Positions 45,951-59,029 are shown, counted from the stretch's first letter. The stretch is 64,000 nt of DNA from Manis javanica (GCF_040802235.1 NC_133158.1:166567401-166631400), one strand, 5' to 3'. A program made the numbers and translations. Notes: generated by a model from the letters alone, not told the origin.

Positions 45951-46254
45951 CTTTGGGTCACAAACTCCTTCCAGCATACTTAAAAGGAAGACTGACAATA
46001 TTTATGTGATCTCAAACGTTAGAAAGTATATATCACTATCTCATTTCTTGATTGATATGTTTAATGGTTGTGTTTATTTTAATGCCAAATCCAGGGTCAA
46101 TCATGTATTTGCCATTCAAAAAATAACGCATCACTAGCTATTTTTAACCAATTAAACCAGTTTTTCCCAGCCAGCCTAACACACTGCCAACAAGGTGATC
46201 ATCTATGCATTCTACTTTGTATTCCCTGCCAACCTGCATTATCTAATCACACAG

Positions 46255-46350
46255 CATTCTGTAAAATGGGAATGATACCTGAGATGATCATTGTGACAAT
46301 AAAATGAGGCAACAGCAAGCGACCTTAGCAAGTGTTCAATTAATGGTATT
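46255..46350 (+). repeat. MIR SINE 3' fragment
   Basis: Reads CTGTAAAATGGGAATGATAC and then GCAAGTGTTCAATTAATGG. Confidence 0.55.
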
Positions 46351-46946
46351 ACATACAACTACAGCTACTACAAATGCTATCACTACAACTTCATTACATT
46401 CATTAAAACCAAGCAGAGTTTTGTTTTCTCAACGAGTGTCTGATGAGGTGTAAGGCAGCATGGATCCAATAATTCAGAGAAGCAGAAAAACAATTTCATC
46501 CCCTTGGCCTTGTTTAATTCTTTCCTTCTTCCCTCATTCAGCAACCTCCCAGAGTGCACAGTCCGATGGAGGGGATGGACACGCAAATGGCTCCTCCGTG
46601 ATGATGTAAGCGCCCTGAGTGTGCCCAGGGCCTGGGAGGAGGCGGCCTTTAACTGATTTGGGGGAAGGAGAACCAGGGAAAGAGAGGTGGAACCAAATCC
46701 TGAAAGATAGGGAACATTTCTTTGGAATCCAAGAGGGGAAAAAAAGCATTCTATTCTCGGCAGAGGTCTAAGCAAAGGCAGGAGGCATGACAGAATGACC
46801 CTTCTGGGGGATGGCAAAGAGGTGAGGATGATGCAGCACAGGGCGTGGGCACAGCCTGGTGGGAGGTGGACAGGGAGGGAGGGGCAGGGACCCGGCTGTG
46901 AAGAGTTCTGAATGTCACAGTGACTTTGGCCTTTATCCTCCAGCTC

Positions 46947-47115
46947 AGTAGTTCTCAGCCCTTCACTGCATATTGGAATCACCCATAGGAATGTGGAAAA
47001 CATACAACAATCATGCTTCAACCCGAGATTCTGTTTTATTTGGCCTTGGGCGGGTGCTGGGTATCGGGATTTTTAAAAAGCTCTCCAGGTGATTCTAACG
47101 CACAGCCTGGACAAT
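46947..47115 (+). mobile_element. MER5A-like hAT-Charlie MITE
   Basis: Begins CAGTAGTTCTCAGCCCTTC and ends CCAGGTGATTCTAACGCACA, then AGCCTGGACAATGGTGAG. These are the two inverted ends of MER5A, with the AGATTCTGTTTTATTTGG middle. It has inserted into an older repeat-like region. Confidence 0.8.
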
Positions 47116-47140
47116 GGTGAGTCATTTAAAATATTTTAAG

Positions 47141-47242
47141 CAGGAATCATATGACAAATGTGCACGCAAGCCATTCTGGGAGCAGTGTACACAGGAATCA
47201 TCTGACAAATCTGCAGATTGACCATTCTGGGAACAGTTTGGT
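47141..47242 (+). repeat. 51-bp tandem duplication, two copies
   Basis: CAGGAATCATATGACAAATG (47141) recurs as CAGGAATCATCTGACAAATC (47192). CCATTCTGGGAGCAGT (47171) recurs as CCATTCTGGGAACAGT (47222). Both offsets are 51 bp. Confidence 0.85.
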
Positions 47243-47834
47243 GAGGAGGAGTTCTGGAGGGGTCTGGAAGGAAGGCAAGGAAAAAGTGGGGATGAAAGGA
47301 GAAAGATTTGAAAGCTATTCAGATGGAAAAATCAACTCCTTGGAAATTAAAGAGAGAAAGGGGAAGAACAAAGGTTACACACCAGTTCGACTTCCTAGAT
47401 GTGTCATTAACAGGCAGGGAGCCAGAGCTGGTGTGGGAGGGCAATGAAGTCTGTGCTCCCTCTGAGGAGCCTGTGGAAAATGCAGGTGGCGCCCTCAAAC
47501 AGTAGGCACCCAAAACCTTTGCTGCTGATAGAAGGTGGGGATGGAGATTCAGAGGTGCAGTGCGCTGACACATAGGAAGGAGGTGGCTGCAAACACAAGC
47601 GTGGATATTGCCCAAGGAGAGTAAAGTGAATGCAAAGAAAACAGGGCCGAGAAGGAGCTTGAGGGATACCAACACTGAGAGGGTAACGGATGCAGCACAA
47701 CCACCCGAGATTCTTACTACATTTTAGTTTCTTGGTGGCACCGAATCAAAATAGCCAGGGGAAAGGCCCCAGAAACATGATTTTTAACAAGTTCCCAGGC
47801 ACTCCTGAATGGAGGCTAGACTGGACACTGCACC

Positions 47835-48255
47835 AATTTAAAGATACTTGGTGACTTTAAACAACAGAAATTATTCTCTCACAGTTCTGGTGGCCAGAAG
47901 TTCAAAATCAAGGTGCTGGCAGGGCTGTGGTCTCGCCGAAGGCTTTAGGGGACAGCCCTTCCTTGCCTCCTCCACCTTCTAGTGGTTCTGGAGGTTCCTT
48001 GGCTTGCGGCTACATAACTCCGGTCTCTACTGTAAGTCTTCACAAAGCCTTTTCTTCAGGTGTCTCTCCTTTGTTTGCCTCTTATGAGGACACTTGTTCT
48101 GGATTTAGGGCCCACCCGGCAATCAAGGATGAATTCATTTCAAGATCCTTAACTAAACAACATCTGAAAGACCGTTTTTCCAAATAAGGTCACATTCACA
48201 GCTTCAGGATGTGGACATACCTTTTGAGGACTACCACTCAACCCACTACAGACAC
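47835..48255 (-). mobile_element. MaLR (MLT1/MST-type) LTR, antisense
   Basis: The plus strand is the reverse of a MaLR LTR: TTTAAACAACAGAAATTATT and CTCACAGTTCTGGTGGCCAG near the left, then GGCCCACCCGGCAATC, and CCAAATAAGGTCACATTCAC near the right. Confidence 0.75.
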
Positions 48256-48259
48256 CATG

Positions 48260-49445
48260 ACAACTGCTCATCTGGACGAAGGAGAGAGGGGACTGGGATC
48301 CAGAATTCCAAGCTGCGTTCCCGGACAGGGGCAGGAAGGAGCAAGAGAGAGAAAGCCATTTCAGGGATGACTAAGATCAACAGCTGCATTTCTAAGCCCT
48401 GTGCTGCCCAAGGGACACCAGGCCACTAAGTATCCAGGGCACAAGGCCATCTGAAAGTATGAAACAGAATGGAAAAAATCATAAATTAACAAAGTGCTAG
48501 GTCATGTTACCACCACAATATAGTTGAGAGCTTTGAAGGGCTGGAAGGCTTTTAGTTAAATCACTTTCCAAACTAAATTAATACAATAGGAAGCTAGGAT
48601 TTCATTTCTAAGACACTATGGCCATTTTTTCCTCCCTACCCTAGTAGCTTCAGTCCAGGCAACAAGCCACCACGGCGGCATAGGATTGGTTATTTCTATC
48701 TTCCAAAATGTTTCCTTAGGAGCCGGCAACACTCTTGATCACCAGTATTAAGAAGGCTCAGTTACATGTCCCTCCTCACGACCCACTAGGGTCTGAAAAC
48801 CTTCACTGAGTGTTCATCACCTTCCATTTTTACACTGATACATGTTCCACCATTCAAGTCCCACATTATAATTATGTGTGTCGGTTCCCCAACACACAAA
48901 GGTTTTCTGTCCTCTAACGCGGGAATTTCCTTTCTTGGCAACATGGTTTGTGTGGCCAAAAGGTCAGCTGGGGTTGGGGAGGGTGGAGAGGAACCGGGTG
49001 CTATGCCAAGGTTAAGGTCACAGCCAGGGGACAACAGCCTTGAGAATCGGATTCTAATGGTCAGAACCACCCCATCACATATCCCAATGGTATAACATAA
49101 AAGGCACTCCCCACAGTACCCGCCCATGAAGACTCCCAGCTAGCAAGTCTGCAGGGCCCAATATCAAAGCAAGTCTGTCTCTGTACTTTGCTATGGGAAC
49201 TAGAGCAGTGCCCCCCCCACCCCCAAACACTAACATGCGTAACTCAGCTGGGGATCTTGGTAAGTGCATTTTCAGACATGGTGGTCATGTATGTGCAGGC
49301 CCATCTCTTCATTTATGTTATCATGGTCATGGAGACGACTGAGGTACACAACTGACTTTAAGGTTTAAGGAAACCTAATTTTCTTACCTGCTGGTGAAAT
49401 GCCAACAGTTATAATGGTGATGATGATGATGTCAATGATAAACAA
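48260..49445. other. ZBTB38 intron, nothing recognised
   Basis: No repeat or coding exon is clear. A C-run (about 10 C) is at 49211-49221. A good-looking minus-strand donor (CAGCAG then GTAAGA, about 49385) has no matching acceptor nearby. Confidence 0.3.
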
Positions 49446-49449
49446 AAGC

Positions 49450-49530
49450 TGGTATTTACTGAGCACTTTCTACATGTTAGGCCCTGTGCTAAGGGCTTTA
49501 GAGATACTACACTCAGCACCAACAGACCTG
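49450..49530 (-). repeat. MIR SINE fragment, antisense
   Basis: Contains GGTATTTACTGAGCACTTTC and GCCCTGTGCTAAGGGCTTTA, the reversed MIR 3' half. Confidence 0.7.
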
Positions 49531-49534
49531 ATGA

Positions 49535-52500
49535 AAACAGGAGTGGTTAAAAGATGTTTAGGTAAAATGGAAGGCATTATAAATTCCAGGATGTGCAAAA
49601 GGTTAATCAAGTGTCAACTGAGAAGGGACAATTCTCACATTGTCCCAGCATAGGGCTAAAAGGAAGTTGCTAAATGCTTGATATTTCAGAAAGCATCCTC
49701 AGGCTGAGCAAGTCAATACAATAGTCCAGATATATCAAGATATGCCTGTCCTTTGCTGTCATCTCATGGCCTGAAGCCATCCGGGTTAACCTCTGCAGGC
49801 TTGGTTCCATTGAGCTGCCTTGGGAATGACATGCCTGGATAGGGAGGAGCTCCCGTTGTTGGGTTCTTCCTATGCCATCCTGAGATGTGCACACTGAGCC
49901 CTGGGCAGCTTAATCAAGGCTACTATGTCTGACGCTCCTCCGAATGTCTCTGGATACCCCTGGACACACATGCTGTGTTCTGCTGTTGACCCTACTGAAA
50001 AATCCCTTTGCCTGAATGAGAGGGATGCAATTTACATCCAAAGTCACTCATTTTTGCTGTGACATGGAGAAAGTTTGATGGCCATGACTTTTTCTTGGGC
50101 TGGGTTGTGGAGAGCTTCAAGCCCAGTACTCTGCAGGAAAAGACTGGGCAGGCTGCCACTAAGGAAATCCAGAGGGGTGGATTGAGTCAGATGGTGTAGC
50201 TCTACAGCTGGCGTGCAAGCAGTCCAGAGGCTGCATTCACTCTGGAGACCTGTTCCAGTGGCCTCGTGGTATTTTAAAAGAAATGTTCATGCCCTCTAGT
50301 TTGCCATAATCTTAAGCACTCTATCTTTTTATACCCAGCCACATTGAACAGTCATATTATCTTCCTGCCTCTTGATGTTATCTCAATTTTAGATACTAAA
50401 AGAGACCTAAGTATAAATCACTTATAAGTTTTCTTCTGCCTATAACATTTCAACCTCTTACAGTGATTCATTGTCTCCTAAAATTTATATGGTGAGATAT
50501 CAGTATTCAAGCTTTCAAAATTACCAAAGTATTCCATTGTAATGAAGGATGGAGTGAGAAACCTTAACATGGAATATATTTGGCTCACATAATTGTTCTT
50601 TAGGATTCCTCCAGTTTATTCATTCTCCTGTGGAAAATGTCCTAATACATGAATCCCAGGGGGTGGAATGGCAGATACCAAACTGTTCACTTTGCTTCAA
50701 AAGCCACTTTAATTACAGTATCATCTCAAGCTCTGAGGAGAAGGTGATATTCAACTCCAATCAGCACGGATGCACACTCACAGATACATCCAGCTTTCCC
50801 TTTTTAAAAAGGGCTCCACATTCATCATTAGCAGGTAATGAGAGGGAGCAATAATGCTGAAAATGCATAGGCCTTTATTGGTAGCATCTAATCACTCAGA
50901 GTATTCTGAATTGGTATCATGTCTCATCACTGTGTCACACAAACAATTACAAAAACTAGAACACAGAAATGAAGCCCAGAGTACCTGCCAGTCATGGTTT
51001 CACACAATGGCATCAACACAACAAAGCATATCCTCCAAGATGACAAGTGTCCCCAGGGAATCTTTGAGAACTACTCAGTTGTATATTGGCATTGTGTGTC
51101 AGGAATGGTGGTCAACCCAAGGAAGCAAATTCTTTTCTACCGATGTGTGTGTATGCGTGTGGGGGGTGTGGGGGGGTGAGGCGGGAAATGCAGAGCTGAC
51201 CCCTCTGGCTGCAGAGCCATCTAAATGTCTCTTCTGCTGATGGGGATATTGTGGAGAAAAGGTGCTGGTGCTCCGGGCTCTGTCCTGTCCTGCCTCCTCC
51301 CCGCTGTTAACTGGTAGTCCCACCTTCACAGTGTTTTCACACCTGGCTCCTGACACACAATGCCAGTGTACAGAGCTCATTTGTATGGACCTGGGCTCTC
51401 ACATACTTGAGTTCACGTGCTTACTTTCCTTGCACACACATTTCCTCCTTCCATGTTTTCCCATTTCTCTTCTACCTCCCATTTTTCCAGTTCAAAACCA
51501 CTGCTGGCAATACTGTAATCTGTGGAGGGAGGCCAAGCATGGCAGCACAGGTCTGCCTCTGGGCCAGCACAGGATTGTGAAACAGTCACCTCTTCTGGCG
51601 CTTGGGATTCACAGGTGACTAGCAGAGCTGTCAAGCAAGCCCATCGGTGGGTCTGATGCACAAGAGCTTTCCTACTGCCAAAATGCTACAGAAACTCTGG
51701 CTGGTCACACAAATGGACGCACAGTGGTTTAGACAAAAGAAATCAACTGGCGGAAAACTGTCGGGGGAGGGGAGGGAAGACTATTACAGGAATGAAGTTC
51801 CAGTTAGCTTTTGCCAATTTCACCCCAAAAGAACTTTGATGAAAACTGAATGAAGGTGTCTGGCAGTAAGTAGTCAGATATCCAAAGAGTTCCTGCTCAC
51901 CTGTTTTAGAGTGAAATTATCTGGAGGGAAACAGGCAGCAATTGCATCAATAAACAAGTTACCTACATTAAAAAAAGTAAAATTCCCAAAACAAACCCAA
52001 ACCCACTGCAGATAAAAACCCCCAGAAGGTTTTCAGAAAAATTACGCTTTAAATACACTGATCTAAAAAAAAAATCTAAAGAACAGGCTGTTCTGTAGAA
52101 CAGCTCGAGTTTCTGCTTGTGCTTTCATTTTAGAAAACAAATGCTCATAGACTCCACAGTGGGAGGAGTTTCACACAGGGATTCAAACTCACAGAAAATG
52201 GCCACCGGTTTGAGAGACCTGAGCACAACAAACAGGACACTCAAGGGACCTTCTGGGAATACAGGGCACTTACTTTTCACAAGAGTAACTGTCTGGAGAC
52301 AGACAAACTTTTTTTCCCCGATCAGTAACATAATTCATGGCCTCCAAAGCATTTGTTTGCTGAACGCCACAATGACTAATCACCGGACTTTTTTTATCCT
52401 CCCTGAGCAAGGGAACCTCATGGGGTGGGGGGCGGGGGGAATAGGTCATTTTTAATGTAAGGTAGCTGCTAGGACTGAAGGTAAGACTTCCATTTAAACT

Positions 52501-54110
52501 TCATAAAAGAAAAAAAAAAAGACCTCAAAAAGTATTTCCTAAAATAGAAAGAAGTGCAAATCATCTTATCAGAAGCTCCTATCGTTAAATAGAAAATCTT
52601 AAAATAAACCATTCAAATGTGGCAAAAAGCTCTTGAACGATTTCCTGACTATGTCAAAAACAAAAACAGATATTAAGACTATTAAATATACAACAAAACA
52701 GGTAAGAAAATCGCTCCATCGTGTATATTCGTTTAGGAAAAAACGTGTCTCCCGGGTAATTTTTAGTCTCCTAGGCTTCTGTGCAGAAAGTCAACAGGCA
52801 GTGCGGAGTGGCTAGAGACTTCAGAGTTGCTAGACCTTGACAGGAAAAATTTTAAAGGTCAGGTGTTTTTTTTTTTTAAACTCTATTTAGCACAGCACTC
52901 AGGGTAGGCCAGTCCTCTAACGTCTGAGTAAAACCCCATTCGGGGCTTCATTTCAGTGCCACGTCACCACTTTTTCCATCTCTGCCAGTGCCTCCAGCTT
53001 CCTCAGAGTGGTCCTCCTGCTAAAGCAGGTGGACCTCACACTAGCCCAAGGGAAGGGCTGGGCACACACCAGAAGAAGGTAGGGCCCACGACAGGCACCT
53101 GGGAAGCAAGCGCGACTCTGGCTCCTGAGAGGCAGAAAAGTGCTTCCAGCAATGAGCACAAAGACAGACCAAGGGAGGCCTTGTTCTTTGAGCTGTGTCA
53201 GGGACTACAAGGCCAGAATACACAGGTATAAGCAGGGATAGACCCGATTGCTGAGAGGGTTTTAAAGAAAGGAAATCCTCACTTTGATCTAGAAGTGACT
53301 GAATGCTGGATTAGAGTGAATCGGAGATCTCCATGATGACGTGAAAATGCATATAAGTTTGGGGAGACTGACTTGGAACACGAGTCTCTCTTGCCTGGCA
53401 AAATAGTAAATTCGGTTTTGCTTTTACTGAATTGGCAGTCTTATTATCTAATTGCAATCAACTCTACAAATAATCAGAAGTTGTTCTAATGCATGAAGAG
53501 GAAAAATAACACAAACAAAACAGGGCCTAAACACAAGATCCAACTCATAAAGCAGGAAGTGGCAGCTCATGCCTATGTCACCTTGCACAAAGCCTGCCTT
53601 CATGGTTGCTGAAATAACCCCAGGATGTCCCTCTAGGACTTAAACAGCTGCCGAATTTATTAAAATGTACCCCAGCATGAACACATGCATGGAAGTGGCC
53701 AGCAAAATGGGCCAGCAGAACACAGGAGCAGAAGTAGCCAGTGTAAGCTGCATCATCCTTTTTATACTCCCTGAGAAAATATTTAATTCCTCTTAAAATT
53801 ATTGTATAACTTAGTAATTTTCATTTCAGTAAGAGAGGGGAAATGCATTTAAAAAAAATAGGAAACAGCCTTCTGCCTCTCCCAGTTTAAAAATAAATCT
53901 TCTGGACTACCTTAGCTGACAAGAACCCAACTGCTTCAAAAGGCTGGAAGTGTTGCACTGTGGTGTCCCACACTTGCTCACCAGCAGCCCAGTAGGCACT
54001 GTGGTCCACTCTCCCAGACAGGACAGCTCCAGCCCCTTTCAACTTCACTTGCCCACCACCATCGCCTGCTCCCCTGCCTTAGAGCCTAACCTACCTGTTT
54101 CTGCAGAACA
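49535..54110. other. repeat-poor intronic block
   Basis: In about 4.6 kb I recognise no LINE, SINE or LTR, unlike the rest of the intron. Only minor simple sequence is present: a GTGTGTGTATGCGTGTGGGG patch at 51150-51180 and short A- or T-runs. There is no coding exon. This pattern is compatible with conserved regulatory DNA, but conservation cannot be judged from one sequence. Confidence 0.35.
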
Positions 54111-54114
54111 CACA

Positions 54115-54240
54115 CCGGACAGGGCATAGACACTGGGTTCTGCTCCCAGTCTGCCACTAACTGTGTGACCTTGAGCAAGTCCTATGAATTCCCTAGACTC
54201 TTATGTCCTTATCTGGAATGTGAAGAGATTGTGCTTGTTT
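54115..54240 (+). repeat. MIR SINE fragment
   Basis: Contains GGGTTCTGCTCCCAGTCTGC, CTAACTGTGTGACCTTGAGC and CTTATCTGGAATGTG. Confidence 0.7.
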
Positions 54241-54564
54241 ACTTCTAAGGCTCTTTCTAGACATAGAATTTGAGAACCATGATTCCCACCTCCCATTTTG
54301 TCACCTTTTGATTTATTCCCAACCAGACTCAATTCTCTCCTTGTCTCCTCCAAAGGAGGAGACCTCCCACTCTTAGATTCACACACTTTACTCAAAAGTG
54401 TACAGAGTAAAGGCAGAGCCCAAAGTCTGGCTAGTATGAGTATATCTCTGAGGACAGTCAGAGGAAGCTTTGAAATCAGGACCCCTGGAAGTCCTCAGAC
54501 ATGGAGTTAACCCTGGACCCCCTTTCTATCTGCCTGTCCCAGCATCTCTGCTTTTCTTCTGGAG

Positions 54565-54690
54565 AGGAAATAGAATTACTGCATCTCAGAGCTGGAAGGA
54601 ATGTCAGTCATCACTGAGCCAAACCTTCTCTGATTACAGGTGAGGAAACCCAGCCAACTTTAGACGACTTTCCTTCCCAAGGTTGCACAG
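54565..54690 (-). repeat. ancient SINE-like fragment
   Basis: The sequence CATCTCAGAGCTGGAAGGAA, then AGGTGAGGAAACCCAG and CAAGGTTGCACAG, follows an old, widespread mammalian repeat. The exact family is uncertain. Confidence 0.45.
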
Positions 54691-54694
54691 TGGG

Positions 54695-55260
54695 TCGCAG
54701 GGTACAGTCTTAGGCACCCCCTCTGGTCTCTCACTCCGTGGTCTTTTTACATCTCTGCAACCTCCTGAGGCAAGGCTCTGGGCTCTTTCGACCGCCCCCT
54801 TGGCCACCCCCCAACTTCCTCAGTGCTCAGAGGATAATCAACGAATACTGAGCACGACCCCGTAATCCCCCAAGGGATTGTTTCAAACTTTCAACTGGCA
54901 CAGTGACTGGGAACACTGAGCCCCACACAGGGACAGTGAAAGCTAGAGCAAGACACAAACGGACTGATCATCAGTGTAAAAATCCATTGGGGTTTTCACT
55001 CTAAAAGAAAAGCTTGCAACAGCACACGGATGGTAGATAAGCATGGGCGGGGGGAGATAGGGAGGCCCCTGAGTGGGGGGGTGGGGTCCTGCTCTGGTAC
55101 CTGGCACAGAGTTGAACTTGTTGAACAATTTCAAATTTGCCCATTTGCTGCTTGTCAAAAATTCTGCAGTTATAATAATATCAGGGATAAGGGTCTCTGA
55201 GTCTCTAAGCTACCATCAGGAACAATGACCTACTCCATACCCTTGGTAAGTGGCTGGGGA
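54695..55260. other. ZBTB38 intron, nothing recognised
   Basis: No repeat or gene is seen. A G-rich patch (GGGCGGGGGG, GGGGGGGTGGGG) lies at 55045-55085. Confidence 0.3.
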
Positions 55261-55264
55261 AACA

Positions 55265-55415
55265 ACAGGGTGTGGGGAGAAGAGGATGGACTTTGGAGTG
55301 AGACCCCAGGGGGTGAAAATCTCATCTCCACAACAGGAGCTGCATTTCTAAGCCTCTGTGCCTCAATTTCCACCACACCAGGTTATTTTGAGGCTCTAAT
55401 AAGATGGCTGAGGCA
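55265..55415 (+). repeat. MIR SINE fragment
   Basis: Reads GGATGGACTTTGGAGTGAGA, then TCTAAGCCTCTGTGCCTCAA and TTATTTTGAGGCTCTAATAA. Confidence 0.6.
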
Positions 55416-55557
55416 CAGACTTCACACCACGAGTCAGTTCCGTTTGTTCCTTCCAGCACTCTGGGTATAAATGGAACACCTCTATTTCCAGACAAGGCTC
55501 CAGGCCGCTGACACCCTCCCCCACAAGAAGCAAACCATCGATGGAAGGCTAACAATG

Positions 55558-55622
55558 CTATAAATGACTATATATATAAAAATATAAATGTTATATATAT
55601 AAATGATAACATTTTATATTCA
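55558..55622. repeat. AT-rich low-complexity stretch
   Basis: Runs of TATATATA and ATAAATG with almost no G/C. Confidence 0.8.
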
Positions 55623-55624
55623 CA

Positions 55625-56285
55625 CGCATAGCTTAAACACAAAACACGTATTTATGTCTCAGTCCTTTCTTGTGAATAAGCAAAGAAGAGAGGTTGTATT
55701 AAGAGAAAAAAAGCACAAATTATTTTCACATCTATAAAGTGAGGTTGGGGTACAGGAACGTGAAGTAACCTAAAAATTTCATGATTCCAAGATGCAGAGA
55801 ACAAGGGAAATATAATAAAATGACAAAGATAATTATCAACCAGAAGATACAGAGTCAGGCAGATAAATGCCTCAAAATATTTTAATGGCATGACCATGCA
55901 ACATTGCTGCCATTACCTATGTTATGGGTAACAACCCTTAAAGTTACATTAGCTTTGCAAATGCTTGGGCATAGGGACAGGGTGTCACCACTTACTTCAT
56001 AGGAAAAGAAGTGGATTTGGGGGCTGTGTGTCACCCACTACTGCTGTGGATATACTGCAGATGGAGATGGTAGAATGCGAAAATACCACCATTCCTCATC
56101 TATCTGGAATCCATTTGTTTTTACCTTATTACAAATTTAATCCATAAATATGAATGATATAAATAGAAAACTTTGGAGCACAGACATGTCTCTAATAGGA
56201 ATTGAACCGAGACTTGCATATCCAGCCTAAGGTTTATTACCCCTTCCTCTGCTTCCCAGAAATTGCCATTTGTTCATCTTCATCA
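55625..56285. other. ZBTB38 intron, nothing recognised
   Basis: AT-rich unique sequence without visible gene or repeat. Confidence 0.3.
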
Positions 56286-56289
56286 CGGC

Positions 56290-56415
56290 ACTGCTTGTTG
56301 AAAATGACAATTGCCAGGGGCCCCACCCAAGTCTATTGACTTAGAAACTCTGGGCCAGGGGCCTGTAAGCCTACATTTTAATAAATTCCCCAGGTGGATT
56401 TATTCATATTAAATT
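56290..56415 (+). mobile_element. MER5-like hAT-Charlie fragment
   Basis: Contains GGGGCCCCACCCAAGTCTAT, CTTAGAAACTCTGGGCCAGG and AATAAATTCCCCAGGTGG, the second half of a MER5-type element. Confidence 0.5.
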
Positions 56416-56619
56416 GCTAGTCACTTAAATTATCACAGGATAGATCAGTTATAGTGGGAAGTATGGTCTTGCCATGATAAAATACACGTATTACAATGAG
56501 TCATAAGGATAAAGCTTCATGCATAGACGCATATTATATAGAAATGTACATACCTACACAAGGTTTTAACAGTAAACCAATCAACATTAACTGCTTATTA
56601 CAGCATATAGATCCTGGAC

Positions 56620-56790
56620 CAAATTATACATTACTCAATCTTCAAAATAATCGTATTTGAATTATAGATGGAAAAAGTTAGGCTTAGAGAGAGAAACTTT
56701 TTTGAAGTCACATGCCTGGAAAATGGCCCAGGGAGGTTGTGAAACTAGATTTATCTGACCCCAGTCTTCTCATTCCATTGTATTAAGCTC
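56620..56790 (-). repeat. MIR SINE, antisense
   Basis: Reversed MIR: TTATAGATGGAAAAAGTTAG, GCTTAGAGAGAGAAAC and GACCCCAGTCTTCTC. Confidence 0.5.
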
Positions 56791-57184
56791 ATATGCCCAT
56801 GAAACACACATACACTCTCTCTGTCTCTCTCTCTCCCCTCCTCCCCAGCCCCCCACATCATACAATAGCCATTTGGTAAAAGGCAAAAGAATTATATTTC
56901 TTTTAGAAAACCTTCTGTATCAACACAAATGTAGTTTTTAAAGAAATACTCGATTAACCCATATGCCTTGGTCTGTCTGCTGACAACAGAATAAAAGCAT
57001 ATGACTGCTATCAGAACCACACTTAACAGCCTGAATTTTGGTAATCAAAAGTGTGTTTGGGGGTTTGTTAGGGCCCAGTTTAACAGCCACTTTTGAATTA
57101 TGCAAGCTACAAATTTCTGCAAATGAAGCCACTAAATATTCATTCTGCAAGTCATATTACCTTACAAAGGAAAGCACCACCGAA

Positions 57185-58310
57185 GACATGACCCAGCACT
57201 TGTCAATTCAGTGGCCCTCCTGGGCCTCCTCTTCCCCATCTAGCATTTGACACTTGCGACTCCCCCAACTGGGTAACCACTTTCTGCTAGCTTCTGGAGT
57301 CAAGTTCGCTCACGGTACTTCCTTGCTTTCCTGCCAGACTCCTCTGCAGGCCCTCCCTAGGTCTTTCCTTTCTCATTAGACTCCATCTTCCATGCTTGCT
57401 TCCTTCCCTATATTCTCTCTCTGGAAAATCTCTTCTCCCACCTCTTGACTTTTCTTATATGGAAATGACTCCCAGATGAGCTCTGGCCTTCCTCTGTAGC
57501 ACAAAGCCCCCATCTGCCTTGGAGAGGTCATATTTCAACACTTCAAATTCAGCACCTCTCAAATGTAGCCCCTCACCTCGTTCTAAGTTTCCTTCTTTGG
57601 AAATCTCGGTGTCAGTTTGAGCTGTTCCTTCTCTATTGAGCTGTCTTTACATCTGTTCCTTTTTCATTTCACTATCACCCATTTCAGGCCTTTCTCCCCC
57701 CTTTTCCTCGGTGGATTGTGGTGACCTTCAAACTGGTCTCCACCTCGCTTTTCCTCCTAAGCTTCCCATGAGCTACCCACGAGAGCATGCTCCTAATGCA
57801 GAGCCATGAACTCCCTGTTCAATGACTTCTACTGGTTCATACATTCACATTCCCTGGCTTGGCAGCTAAAACCATTACCATTTGGCACTGAATGTCCATC
57901 AATTTGCTTCCCACTGGATGCCTGTACAGACCAGTTCTAACTCATTTAGACTTACTACCTTTCCCTGATACGCTCCCTGCTTTCTTGTTCTGCTATTTCT
58001 CCTATCTCACATGCCTCCTCCCTATCTCTTTTATGGAAACTCCACATCCTTTAAAGACTTGCTTAAATGCTTTTTCTCAATAAAGAGTCTCTTGACTCCT
58101 CGAGGTAGCAGAGACATCTTCTTCCTCAGATTACCAAAATACCTTTTTTTTTGGCATTTGCCACATGTTATTCTGCACATTCTATTTCCTCACCTATGTA
58201 ACAGAGTCTGAGGGGGGAAGGGACCAGATCTTTTTGCTGCTGGATCTTCCATTCTTTCTAGCAGAGTGACATAGTCATGTAGGTACTCAATATTTGCTGT
58301 ATGACATTTA
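57185..58310 (+). mobile_element. L2 LINE, long copy including ORF2 end and 3' UTR
   Basis: A 1.1-kb diverged L2. Landmarks are GAAATGACTCCCAGATGAGC, TTCAAACTGGTCTCCACC, TTTAAAGACTTGCTTAAATG and the terminal GTAGGTACTCAATATTTGC. Confidence 0.7.
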
Positions 58311-58579
58311 TAGAACTCCAAGAGTTTACAAAGCACCTCCAATATCTCATTTTTTTGGAGCTTAAGTTTATTACAAATGGCATTCAAGACTTACAATCTG
58401 AATTTCTGTTACTGAATAAAATTATTGGAGCTACCTCTAACTTTGCACCCTGTAAATTAGGGTTAACCTCCAATACCCTTGGAGCTGATATTCCAGCATG
58501 TTAACAATGGAAAATCTCTAACAGTTGAACAAATAATTCTTGCTAAAAGTCTGAACATGACTAATATCATGATTGTAAA

Positions 58580-58670
58580 AACATAGTAATATGTTTGGTC
58601 TTGAATAAACCAAGTGCCTTCTGGGTACTCAATAAACATTTGTTGAATGAATAACTGAATTAATTCAGAG
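58580..58670 (+). repeat. L2/MIR tail fragment
   Basis: GGTACTCAATAAACATTTGT followed by TGAATGAATAACTGAATT is the common tail of L2 and MIR. Confidence 0.5.
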
Positions 58671-58839
58671 AAGGCCTTACTTTTGCCTATAAAATGAAAA
58701 GTATAAGTTTTAATAATGGACAGATGTATCTGCTAAATTTGAAAATAATGAAAAATGCATTGAGGGGCAAGAACCGTGGCATGCCAGCTACTCGGAGCTC
58801 TTCCTGTGGCAGACCCCACGCTGACTGCTGGAGGAGGAG

Positions 58840-58975
58840 GTATGAATGTCAGATGCTGCCCATCTGACTTCTTTGGATTTCCATCTGCAAACTTCTCAAG
58901 GGCAAGCACTTTGCCTTGAACTTTGTGGTCCTAGCATTGTGTTCTGCATACGGAATGTGCCCTACAAATGTAGTC
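58840..58975 (+). repeat. L2 3' end fragment
   Basis: CTTCTCAAGGGCAAGCACTT and TTGTGTTCTGCATACGGAAT match an L2 end in order. Confidence 0.45.
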
Positions 58976-59029
58976 TGAGATGCAAAGCCCTACGTGACCT
59001 GTCTGCATTTTTACATTTCAATCCTTCAC

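Noticed and set aside
46383..47021. 212-codon minus-strand frame
   Set aside because: It runs into a MER5A element and surrounding old repeat-like sequence; no domain and no splice context.
52268..52275. Isolated minus-strand GTAAGT donor near 52270
   Set aside because: No convincing acceptor upstream on the same strand; single donor motifs are common by chance.
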